Shown: positions 1 to 6,475 of the stretch, one piece after another
Position numbering within the stretch: position 1 is the first letter of the stretch
Layout: each line of letters starts with the position of its first letter
NCBI GenBank assembly: GCA_016649775.1
Contig: JAENWY010000049.1
Span: forward strand, 1-11,185
Direction: 5' to 3'
Length of the DNA: 11,185 nt
Source of the DNA: Spirochaetaceae bacterium
GTDB lineage: Bacteria; Spirochaetota; Spirochaetia; Sphaerochaetales; Sphaerochaetaceae
Translations under genes and position numbers: made by a program
The notes under the pieces: model-generated
Seen by the model: only the letters and a program-made list of their open reading frames with translations
Databases searched by the model: none
What the model was told of the DNA's origin: nothing

Positions 1-35
1 TAACTAATTGATAGTTTTCCTCTTTTAACGGGCAT
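1..35 (-). CDS. 5' end of an unidentified gene running off the left edge
   Basis: Reading leftward from an ATG at 35-33 gives MPVKRGKLSIS, then the window ends. The start is supported by a GGAG Shine-Dalgarno (42-45) with a 6-nt spacer. A terminator at 71-106 separates this gene from the PFL/ACT unit upstream on the same strand, so it probably has its own promoter or depends on read-through. Eleven residues cannot identify the product. A short basic start followed by KLSIS resembles the first residues of some membrane-anchored sensory or chemotaxis proteins, but that is only a guess. Confidence 0.5.
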   Translation of the reverse strand, partial: MPVKRGKLSIS

Positions 36-70
36 ATAGTACTCCATAATTACATAAAATTAGTTAAATA

Positions 71-106
71 TTTAAAAGCAAAAAGAAGGTCCTGTAAAGG
101 ACCTTC
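71..106 (-). terminator. Intrinsic terminator after the ACT-PFL unit
   Basis: A perfect 9-bp stem (GAAGGTCCT pairing with AGGACCTTC, 85-106) closes a 4-nt loop. Read on the minus strand it is followed at once by TTTTTGCTTTT (74-84), the classic U-tract. It lies about 180 bp past the PFL stop codon and about 35 bp before the next minus-strand ATG. On the plus strand no T-tract follows it, so it acts in one direction only. Because it lies so close to the next gene, it could also work as a leader attenuator for that gene. Confidence 0.8.
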
Positions 107-287
107 ACAAAGAAGAAATCTCAATATGAAATTATAAATCATTCCTGTCATAAATAATAATTATTCATCAAGCAATATAATTGATAAACTTTCAAAATCT
201 TTAATGCTTATAAAGCTTGTTCATTAATCTATTTGATTTGAATTGAGAACTTACAAATGCTGAGTTATTATATAAAACTATTAGATC

Positions 288-1652
288 TTAGTTTTTAAAG
301 CTATGAATAGGAGCTGGAATTCTACCACCTCTTGCTATAAAAGCTTCACAAGATTTATTGTTGACAGGCATAATTGGAGCAAATCCTAATAGGCCACCAA
401 ATTGAGCATATTCACCAACTCTTTTACCAACAACAGGGATAATTCTTACAGCTGTTGTTTTAGCATTAATCATTCCGATTGCAGCTTCATCAGCAATAAT
501 ACCTGAAATAGTAGCTGCAGTTGTATCACCTGGAATAGCAATCATATCAAGACCAACAGAACATACACAAGTCATTGCTTCTAACTTCTCAATTGTTAGA
601 CCACCACTTGCTGCTGCATTAATCATATTTTGATCTTCACTAACAGGAATAAAGGCTCCAGATAAACCACCAACTGAAGAAGAAGCCATAATTCCGCCCT
701 TCTTTACTTGATCATTCAATAAAGCTAAAGCGGCAGTTGTACCAGGACAACCGACCTCTTCTAAGCCCATACTTTCCAGTACTTCTCCAATAGAGTCCCC
801 TATTGCAGGAGTTGGAGCTAATGATAAATCAAGAATACCAAAAGGAATATTTAATTTTCTACTAGCCTCTTGAGCTACAAGTTGTCCTAATCTTGTTACT
901 TTAAAGGCTGTCTTTTTAATAGTTTCACAAAGTGTAGTAAAGTCCGCACCCTTAACAGATTGTAAAGCTCTGTTTATTACACCAGGACCACTAACGCCAA
1001 CATTAATTACACAGTCAGCTTCTGTTACACCATGAAAAGCTCCTGCCATGAAAGGATTATCATCTGGCGCATTGCATAATACAACTAACTTAGTGCACCC
1101 AATACTATCTCTCTCTTTTGTAGCCTCAGCTGTTTCTTTAACTATTTGACCCATTAATTTAACAGCATCCATATTTATACCGGTTTTAGTAGAACCTAAA
1201 TTAACAGAAGCACAAAGATTGTCAGTAACTTTTAGAGCTTGAGGGATTGACCTAATTAGTAATTCTTCTGATTTAGTCATCCCTTTTGCAGGAAGAGCTG
1301 TAAACCCCCCAATAAAGTTGGCACCAACAGCTTTGGCTGCATTGTCTAGAACTATAGCAAGTTCAACATAATCAGCACTTGTTTTACAAGCAGAAGCTCC
1401 AATTAAGGATAAAGGAGTTATTGAAATTCTTTTATTAACAATAGGAATTGCATAATCGCTTTCAATCTCTTTTCCAACCTTAACTAAATCTTTTGCTACT
1501 GTAGTAATTCTTTCATAGATGTTTTTCTTCAGTACTTCTAGGTTACTATCAATACAACTTAAAAGACTAATACCTAATGTAATAGTTCTTACATCAAGGT
1601 TTTCTTTTTCAAACATCTCATTTGTTTCAACAACTTCATTAAGACTTGGCAT
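288..1652 (-). CDS. PFL-family (DUF711 / UPF0210) protein
   Basis: This 454-residue protein matches the full length of the PFL family (DUF711, UPF0210), whose fold resembles pyruvate formate-lyase-type glycyl-radical enzymes but whose reaction is unknown. Conserved blocks seen are GGFTALPAKGMTKSEE (115-130), SVNLGSTKTGINMDAV (149-164), DDNPFMAGAFHG (197-208), INVGVSGPGV (216-225), LSLAPTPAIGDS (276-287), GCPGTTAALALLND (301-314), GLDMIAIPGDTTAA (367-380) and a C-terminal RGGRIPAPIHS (441-451). I see no classical RVxGY glycyl-radical motif. No signal peptide or membrane segment is visible, so it should be cytoplasmic. The ATG at 1652 is fixed by AAGGAG 5 nt upstream, and this SD overlaps the stop of the ACT gene, indicating translational coupling. 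Pairing with a small ACT protein is typical of the family and suggests amino-acid or related ligand control. The family call is very secure; the function is unknown. Confidence 0.95.
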   Translation of the reverse strand: MPSLNEVVETNEMFEKENLDVRTITLGISLLSCIDSNLEVLKKNIYERITTVAKDLVKVGKEIESDYAIPIVNKRISITPLSLIGASACKTSADYVELAIVLDNAAKAVGANFIGGFTALPAKGMTKSEELLIRSIPQALKVTDNLCASVNLGSTKTGINMDAVKLMGQIVKETAEATKERDSIGCTKLVVLCNAPDDNPFMAGAFHGVTEADCVINVGVSGPGVINRALQSVKGADFTTLCETIKKTAFKVTRLGQLVAQEASRKLNIPFGILDLSLAPTPAIGDSIGEVLESMGLEEVGCPGTTAALALLNDQVKKGGIMASSSVGGLSGAFIPVSEDQNMINAAASGGLTIEKLEAMTCVCSVGLDMIAIPGDTTAATISGIIADEAAIGMINAKTTAVRIIPVVGKRVGEYAQFGGLLGFAPIMPVNNKSCEAFIARGGRIPAPIHSFKN

Positions 1653-1657
1653 ATTTA

Positions 1658-1664
1658 CTCCTTA
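1658..1664 (-). promoter_or_regulatory. Shine-Dalgarno of the PFL gene overlapping the ACT stop codon
   Basis: TAAGGAG on the minus strand contains both the TAA stop of the ACT gene and the AAGGAG ribosome site for the PFL gene, 5 nt before its ATG. This arrangement indicates one transcript and coupled translation. Confidence 0.85.
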
Positions 1665-1934
1665 GATGCGTTGCATCTTTTCAAATATTTCTTCTTTCTG
1701 AAGTTTAATTTGAACACCTAGATCTACACCAATACCTGCAAGTTCATCTGCAACTATGTGAAAATCCTTTGTACATTTATCAGTATCACAAATCATCATC
1801 ATTTGAAATAAACCACTAACAATCGTTTGGGTAATATCTAGGATGTTAATATCATTCTCTGCCAAATAGCTACATATACTAGCTATAATTCCAACTCTGT
1901 CTTTTCCGACAACACTTATAATTGATTTTTCCAT
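1662..1934 (-). CDS. Small ACT-domain protein (UPF0237 type), partner of the PFL-family protein
   Basis: From the ATG at 1934 this encodes 90 residues beginning MEKSIISVVGKDRVGIIASIC. It is a single ACT domain, a small ligand-binding fold that commonly senses amino acids and works as a dimer. The N-terminal VGKDRVGI loop-helix, the ENDINILDITQTIV strand and the FQMMMICD strand are the usual ACT elements, and the length fits UPF0237 proteins (about 90 residues). The frame stays open back to a TTG at 1976, but that adds 14 unconserved residues with no ribosome site, so 1934 is preferred. No SD precedes 1934; instead TATAAT lies 6 nt before the ATG, consistent with a leaderless mRNA. It is followed directly by the PFL-family gene, the usual partner, and probably regulates or stabilises that protein. 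The effector is unknown. Confidence 0.9.
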   Translation of the reverse strand: MEKSIISVVGKDRVGIIASICSYLAENDINILDITQTIVSGLFQMMMICDTDKCTKDFHIVADELAGIGVDLGVQIKLQKEEIFEKMQRI

Positions 1935-1940
1935 AAAGGC

Positions 1941-1969
1941 ATTATACATAAATATTAAATATTTAAGAA
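1941..1969 (-). promoter_or_regulatory. Candidate leaderless promoter of the ACT-PFL unit
   Basis: A consensus TATAAT (-10) occupies 1941-1946 on the minus strand, 6 nt from the ATG at 1934. A weak -35 (TTCTTA, 1964-1969) lies 17 nt upstream. A normal 6-7 nt gap from -10 to the start site puts transcription start at or beside the A of the ATG. This accounts for the missing Shine-Dalgarno. It is inferred from spacing only. Confidence 0.45.
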
Positions 1970-2050
1970 TATTCAAATAATATAAATATGAAAAAAAAAT
2001 TAAAAATAGTAATAAATTTAAGCATTAATTTGAAATATCAAAAAAATATC

Positions 2051-2079
2051 TTTAAGCATCTCTTTTATTGTGATAGATT
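2051..2079 (+). promoter_or_regulatory. Candidate leaderless promoter of the SNF2-SWIM operon
   Basis: TAGATT (2074-2079, TANNNT form) ends 6 nt before the ATG at 2086, the same geometry as the divergent ACT gene. A weak -35-like TTTAAG (2051-2056) sits 17 nt upstream. No SD is present; the bases before the ATG are GTTTCC. The -35 lies in a 9-bp sequence, TTTAAGCAT (2051-2059), that is repeated at 2017-2025. Confidence 0.4.
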
Positions 2080-2085
2080 GTTTCC

Positions 2086-4659
2086 ATGACAAATTTTAAT
2101 TTATGGATTATTGAAGATGGATTTAAAGCACTAGGAGATTCTCCGTGGGTTATGATGTTCAATATTTACCCTCTTGATACATTATTCAACTACATAAAAA
2201 GTGGTGAAAAAATTGAAGATGAAGCTCTTGATTATTTAGTTCAGGTAGCTACTAGATTCTTAAAAGAAGCTTCCCAAAAAGATGTTATCGAGTTAGAAAA
2301 TAATCCAGATATTGAATTAGATGAATCTAATTTAAAGATTCTTTTAGACAATGTCCCTTTAGTATTAGGAAATGAATTTATAAATGAATCATGGCTCAAA
2401 TACCAATACAGTCTAATGAATCAATGGATATCAAATATAATTAAAGGGTCTGACAAGCCGCTTGAGGCTACTCTTGCATCTTATCTTCCTTCTTTTAATG
2501 TTGCAGATAGGACTTATTTTCATCTAGTTGAAACTAAAGAAGAGAAATTTCCATTTGCTTTTTATTGTAGTTATACAACAATGATAAAAAATGAAGTATT
2601 ACATATGCCTCTCTCCTATGCCCTAGAAGAATTTAAAGATGATGAAAGACAATTATTGCATCTGCTTTCTATTATATTTAAAGCTAGTGGACGATCTTCT
2701 TGTTTATCAACACTTATTGAAAATGGTGAATTATTTAATCCTACCTATTTAAAAGGTGAAGAAGCTTATGAGCTATTAAAAAACTCTGCTTTTTTTGAAA
2801 CCTGTGGTATTGGATTTCGCTTTCCATCTTGGTGGAAGAAGAAAAATAAAATTCATAGTCAAGCTGTTATTGGAAGTTCCTTAAAACAAGGTTTAAATTT
2901 GCAATACCTTTTATCGGTTGAATTAGATTTTGTACTTAATGAACAAACATTATCAGAGAGTGAATTAAGAGAGCTAAATAAAAGAGAAGAAGGTTTAGTT
3001 AATTTTAATGGGAAGTGGATTGAAATAAAACATGAACTATTAGAGCAATTACTTTCTCAATTTGAAGAGTTTAATAGGAAATTTAAAAAAGGAATAAGTT
3101 TCTCTGAATACCTTTCTATGCAAAAAAATGAGGTAATAGTTAATAATGAATTTCCTGAGATAGAATTTACTACAGGAAAATGGTTAGAAGATTTTAAAAA
3201 TCATGATACCCAGAGTTTTGAAACTGTCGAATTGAGTGCATCATTTAAGGGTAAATTAAGAGAATATCAGAAGAAGGGAGTTTCTTGGTTAAATGATATG
3301 TTACACCTTGGGTTTGGATCAACTCTTGCAGATGATATGGGACTGGGTAAAACGGTTCAAATACTTGCGATATTAACTTATCTATTTGATAAGAATAAGA
3401 TTAATAATACACTTCTTATTGTACCCTCTTCTCTAATTGGTAACTGGATAGCTGAAAGAGATAAGTTTGCCCCAAATCTTGAAATATTTATATTACATGA
3501 TAAAGAGAGTGTATTAGAAAAACTCGATTACAGAAAAAAGGGTTTATATTTAAGTACCTATAAAATGGTATCTCTTAGAGAAAGTATAAGAAAACAAGAA
3601 TGGGATATTGCTATTCTTGATGAAGCCCAAGCTATTAAGAATCCAAATGCAAAACAATCAAAAGCAATAAAACAATTAAATTGTACTAATAGAATTATTA
3701 TGAGTGGTACTCCTATAGAGAATTCACTATTAGATTTATATTCACTTTTTGATTTTACAAATCCAGGTCTTCTAGGTACTAAAAAAGAATTTACAGATCT
3801 TATGAAGCAGATGGAAGAAACACCTAAGCTTTATAAAGCTCTTAGAAATGTTATAAGTCCTTTTATTCTAAGAAGACTTAAAACAGACAAAACCATTATT
3901 CAAGATTTACCTAAAAAGATAGAGAGTGATTATTATGTACCTCTTTCAGCTAAACAAGTAGTTCTTTATAATAAACTTATTAAGGAAATAGAAAATTCTA
4001 TTAATGAATCAGAAGAAGGAATTGCAAAAAAAGGACTAATTCTATCTTCAATTCTTAAGAGTAAACAGATTTGTAATCACCCAAGTCAATATTTAAAATC
4101 AGAGGAATATAAAGAAAAAGATAGCGGTAAATTTTTAGCACTAAAGCTATTAGTTCAAACAATCTATGAGAAGAGAGAAAGAGTTTTAATATTCACACAG
4201 TATAAAACTATGATTGCTCCTATAATGAATTATTTAGAAAATCTATTAGGCCTTCCAGGATTAAGCATAGATGGTTCTGTCAGTCCTAAAGATAGAACTA
4301 CAAGAGTTAATGAGTTTAATAGTGATAGATATTATCCATTTATGGTAATAACAATAAAAGCTGGTGGTACTGGTTTAAATTTAACTTCAGCCAATCATGT
4401 TATTCACTTTGATAGATGGTGGAATCCTTCTGTTGAAAACCAAGCAACAGATAGAGCTTTTAGAATTGGACAAACTAAGGTAGTAAATGTTTATAAATTT
4501 ATTTGTAAAGGGACAATTGAAGATAAAATTAATGAAATAATTTTATCTAAGAGTAAAATGTCTTCCAAAATAATTGGAAATAGTGAAGAATCTACTGTAT
4601 CCTGGATTAATAAATTGGATAATAGTGAATTAATTAAATTATTCGAATATACTAAATAA
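2086..4659 (+). CDS. Bacterial SNF2-family DNA-dependent ATPase (DEAD/DEAH helicase-like)
   Basis: This 857-residue protein is an SNF2 ATPase, expected to translocate on double-stranded DNA and remodel bound protein. Residues about 240-330 (FRFPSWW through GKWIEI) match the region that precedes the motor in bacterial SNF2 proteins (DUF3670 type). The motor follows: KLREYQKKGVSWL (390-402), Walker A DMGLGKT (417-423), LIVPSSLIGNW (444-454), DEAQ box (512-515), SGTPIEN (540-546), then the C-terminal RecA lobe with LIFTQY (701-706), IKAGGTGLNLT (757-767), HFDRWWNP (774-781) and the arginine-finger motif QATDRAFRIGQ (786-796). All key residues look intact. The N-terminal 230 residues resemble nothing I can name. 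There is no SD at the start (see promoter entry). The SWIM gene follows after 11 bp, an association well known for this SNF2 group, whose biological role is not established. Confidence 0.93.
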   Translation: MTNFNLWIIEDGFKALGDSPWVMMFNIYPLDTLFNYIKSGEKIEDEALDYLVQVATRFLKEASQKDVIELENNPDIELDESNLKILLDNVPLVLGNEFINESWLKYQYSLMNQWISNIIKGSDKPLEATLASYLPSFNVADRTYFHLVETKEEKFPFAFYCSYTTMIKNEVLHMPLSYALEEFKDDERQLLHLLSIIFKASGRSSCLSTLIENGELFNPTYLKGEEAYELLKNSAFFETCGIGFRFPSWWKKKNKIHSQAVIGSSLKQGLNLQYLLSVELDFVLNEQTLSESELRELNKREEGLVNFNGKWIEIKHELLEQLLSQFEEFNRKFKKGISFSEYLSMQKNEVIVNNEFPEIEFTTGKWLEDFKNHDTQSFETVELSASFKGKLREYQKKGVSWLNDMLHLGFGSTLADDMGLGKTVQILAILTYLFDKNKINNTLLIVPSSLIGNWIAERDKFAPNLEIFILHDKESVLEKLDYRKKGLYLSTYKMVSLRESIRKQEWDIAILDEAQAIKNPNAKQSKAIKQLNCTNRIIMSGTPIENSLLDLYSLFDFTNPGLLGTKKEFTDLMKQMEETPKLYKALRNVISPFILRRLKTDKTIIQDLPKKIESDYYVPLSAKQVVLYNKLIKEIENSINESEEGIAKKGLILSSILKSKQICNHPSQYLKSEEYKEKDSGKFLALKLLVQTIYEKRERVLIFTQYKTMIAPIMNYLENLLGLPGLSIDGSVSPKDRTTRVNEFNSDRYYPFMVITIKAGGTGLNLTSANHVIHFDRWWNPSVENQATDRAFRIGQTKVVNVYKFICKGTIEDKINEIILSKSKMSSKIIGNSEESTVSWINKLDNSELIKLFEYTK

Positions 4660-4664
4660 GGAGG
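4657..4664 (+). promoter_or_regulatory. Strong Shine-Dalgarno that fixes the TTG start of the SWIM gene
   Basis: TAAGGAGG contains the TAA stop of the SNF2 gene and a near-perfect anti-16S match, 6 nt before TTG at 4671. No in-frame ATG lies close by (the next Met codon is at residue 19), so the TTG start is well supported and translation is probably coupled to the SNF2 gene. Confidence 0.85.
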
Positions 4665-4670
4665 TATCTA

Positions 4671-5390
4671 TTGAGTAATAAAAATGATTTCAATATTGAT
4701 TATTCACAATATAAAAGTGTGAATATGGATACTCTTAGAGCAAAAAGTAAGATGGCTGCAAAAAAAGGTTACAATCCTGTTGAGATAGAATCTAAAGAAA
4801 TAGCTAAGACTTGGTGGGGCAAACAATGGAATCTAAACCTCGAAAGATATGCAGACTTCTATACTAGAATTGATCGTGGCAAACGATATGTTAGATCTGG
4901 AGCTGTTATTGATTTACAAATTGAAGAGGGTTTAATAAAAGCCAAAGTTCAGGGCTCAGATTGGAAACCTTATAAAGTTAAAATAAAAATCAAGCCACTA
5001 TCCAAAGAAAATAAAGAAAAAATATTTAAAATAGCTAATAATCAAATTGAATCACTAGAATCCTTAGTGCTAGGAGAATTTCCACATGAATTATCACAGT
5101 TATTTAGTGCTGAAAACTTTGGATTATTCCCCACCTCTGATGAAATAGATATCAAATGTAGTTGCCCTGATTGGGCATATTTGTGTAAGCATGCTGCTGC
5201 TGTACTTTATGGAGTTGGTGCCAGATTAGATGATGATCCGCTAATGTTTTTTCTATTAAGATCAATTGATTTTAATTCCATGCTACAAAAATCTATTGAA
5301 GAGAAAAAGAATCTTATGTTAACTAATTTAGGAACTAAAACTTACAGAACGATTGATAATGATAAAGCTAAAATTCTGTTTGGATTTTAA
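4671..5390 (+). CDS. SWIM zinc-finger protein, operon partner of the SNF2 ATPase
   Basis: This 239-residue protein carries a SWIM zinc-binding motif of the form CxCx6CxH: Cys163, Cys165, Cys172 and His174 in the segment KCSCPDWAYLCKHAAAVLY. SWIM domains are proposed to bind DNA or protein and are often encoded beside bacterial SNF2 ATPases, as here. The N-terminal part has the aromatic and basic blocks typical of this group: TWWGKQWN (47-54), RGKRYVRSGAV (69-79) and the strand-rich IEEGLIKAKVQGSDWKPYKVKI (split around residues 84-105). After the motif comes the common LDDDPLMFFLLRSID. Translation starts at TTG behind a strong SD. A role as DNA- or substrate-targeting subunit for the SNF2 motor is inferred from gene order. 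The last 23 bp overlap the convergent EamA gene. Confidence 0.92.
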   Translation: MSNKNDFNIDYSQYKSVNMDTLRAKSKMAAKKGYNPVEIESKEIAKTWWGKQWNLNLERYADFYTRIDRGKRYVRSGAVIDLQIEEGLIKAKVQGSDWKPYKVKIKIKPLSKENKEKIFKIANNQIESLESLVLGEFPHELSQLFSAENFGLFPTSDEIDIKCSCPDWAYLCKHAAAVLYGVGARLDDDPLMFFLLRSIDFNSMLQKSIEEKKNLMLTNLGTKTYRTIDNDKAKILFGF

Positions 5391-6261
5391 TTCCCTTTTT
5401 TGAAAGTGAAAAAGGTTTTGTTTGTGAAAAAATAACACCACTCAAAATAAAAATACAACCAACTAGCATTCTAGGAGTATAATTTTCATTAATTATTAAT
5501 ACCGAAAAAATTGCTCCAAAAACAGATTCCATACTCATAATTATTGCAGAGGTTGTATCACCTAGTTTTTCTTGACATTTGCTCTGTAAAAAAAAAGCAA
5601 AAGCTGTAACTATTATTCCAATATATAATACACCTATGATACTTTTACTATCTAATAATTTAATGCTAGTATCACCACTAATTATTAAAAATAAGATTGA
5701 TAGCAGAGCTGCAACTATCATTTGGATTGTTACAAAAGTTACAGTATCATATTTCTTTGCAAATTTACCTGAAAAAAATACATGAAAAGCAAATCCAAAA
5801 GCACAAGTTAGATTGAGAATATCACCATAAGATAGAGTAAAATTATGGGTTAAAGATAATATACCTATTCCTGTAATTGATAAAAAAGCTCCTAAAAAGC
5901 CATAGATATCTACTCTTATTTTAGTAATACCCCATACAATAAAAGGTACAATAATTACATTAACTGAAGTTAAAAAGGCATTATGAGAGGGACTTGAATA
6001 TTTAAGACCAAAAGTTTGAAAGGAAAAAGAAATATAAAGAATTACTCCTAAAATAGTACCAGCTATGGCATTTTCTTTATTAAGAAACATAAGCTTTCTA
6101 AAATTGATTATTATTAACACAATTGCGGCTATTGTAAAACGGCACGCCAAAAGGGCTAGGGGGGATAAACTAAGTAGCAATAAATCACTTGCTACAAATC
6201 CACTTCCCCATATTATAGCTACTAGCAAAAGTCCTAATAAACCAAAATTCTTATCTTTCAT
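5368..6261 (-). CDS. EamA/DMT-family transporter (10-TM metabolite exporter type)
   Basis: From the ATG at 6261 this encodes 297 residues, the usual size for EamA proteins of the drug/metabolite transporter superfamily. About ten hydrophobic helices form two EamA repeats. Recognisable elements are LLLVAIIWGSGFVASD (11-26), ACRFTIAAIVL (39-49), the end of repeat one SSPSHNAFLTSVNVIIVP (89-106), and in repeat two SMESVFGAIFSVLIINE (243-259) followed by LVGCIFILSGVIFSQ (266-280). It should lie in the cytoplasmic membrane; the substrate cannot be predicted. The frame remains open to TTG 6324 and has another ATG at 6300, but neither has a well-placed ribosome site and both add a polar, non-family extension. 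The 6261 start itself has only a weak GAG 6 nt upstream, so the start is somewhat uncertain. The 3' end overlaps the SWIM gene by 23 bp, tail to tail. Confidence 0.88.
   Translation of the reverse strand: MKDKNFGLLGLLLVAIIWGSGFVASDLLLLSLSPLALLACRFTIAAIVLIIINFRKLMFLNKENAIAGTILGVILYISFSFQTFGLKYSSPSHNAFLTSVNVIIVPFIVWGITKIRVDIYGFLGAFLSITGIGILSLTHNFTLSYGDILNLTCAFGFAFHVFFSGKFAKKYDTVTFVTIQMIVAALLSILFLIISGDTSIKLLDSKSIIGVLYIGIIVTAFAFFLQSKCQEKLGDTTSAIIMSMESVFGAIFSVLIINENYTPRMLVGCIFILSGVIFSQTKPFSLSKKGIKIQTEF
5394..5419 (+). terminator. Weak U-rich hairpin, possible terminator of the SNF2-SWIM operon
   Basis: CCTTTTT (5394-5400) can pair with AAAAAGG (5409-5415) around an 8-nt loop, followed by TTTT. 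It begins 3 nt after the SWIM stop codon, the right place for a plus-strand terminator. The stem is mostly A-U, so it would be weak. It lies inside the C-terminal coding region of the convergent transporter gene, so the sequence also encodes protein on the other strand. Confidence 0.35.
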
Positions 6262-6376
6262 TTTAAACTCATTATTATTGATAATTTCAAAATCAAACAT
6301 ATCATTTAAAACAAAAATCCTCAATACTTAATCTATATAGTTAAGCACTTCTGATAAATATTCTAACTTAAATAAT

Positions 6377-6456
6377 GGTTCTTCGTGACATTCAATGGAT
6401 AACTTGTTAATTTTTTACTAAATAAATTATTTACCCATGGACTATCACGAAGAGCC
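6377..6456. mobile_element. 80-bp MITE-like element with 26-bp terminal inverted repeats (ISL3-like ends)
   Basis: The left end begins GGTTCTTCGTGACATTCAAT. The right end, read inward on the other strand, begins GGCTCTTCGTGATAGTCCAT. The two ends match at 21 of 26 positions, including an 11-of-12 outer block. About 28 bp of AT-rich spacer lie between them, with a 15-bp palindrome (TAAATAA A TTATTTA, 6419-6433). There is no coding capacity. From memory, ends of the form GGCTCTTy with 8-bp target duplications are typical of ISL3-family elements, so a MITE or collapsed IS is the best reading. The 8-bp flanks TAAATAAT and GAATTATA are not identical, so the insertion is old or its duplication has decayed. 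In RNA it would fold into a long hairpin about 20 nt after the GH31 stop. Confidence 0.6.
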
Positions 6457-6475
6457 GAATTATATATTTATGAGC

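Noticed and set aside
107..287. Possible small gene between the PFL stop and the terminator.
   Set aside because: Only very short frames without ribosome sites are present; it reads as a long AT-rich 3' untranslated region.
1935..1976. Upstream extension of the ACT gene to TTG 1976.
   Set aside because: It has no ribosome site and adds 14 non-family residues; 90 residues from 1934 fits the family length.
6262..6324. Upstream starts (TTG 6324, ATG 6300) for the EamA transporter.
   Set aside because: They add a polar extension before the first helix and no SD is correctly spaced, although the 6261 start is itself only weakly supported.
5579..6331. Short open frames on the plus strand opposite the EamA gene (5579-5785 and 6065-6331).
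   Set aside because: They are antisense to a clear transporter, lack ribosome sites and show composition typical of shadow frames.
6377..6456. The long inverted repeat as an ordinary intrinsic terminator of the GH31 gene.
   Set aside because: The loop region is about 56 nt, no U-tract follows the outer stem on the minus strand, and the 26-bp end similarity looks like transposon ends.
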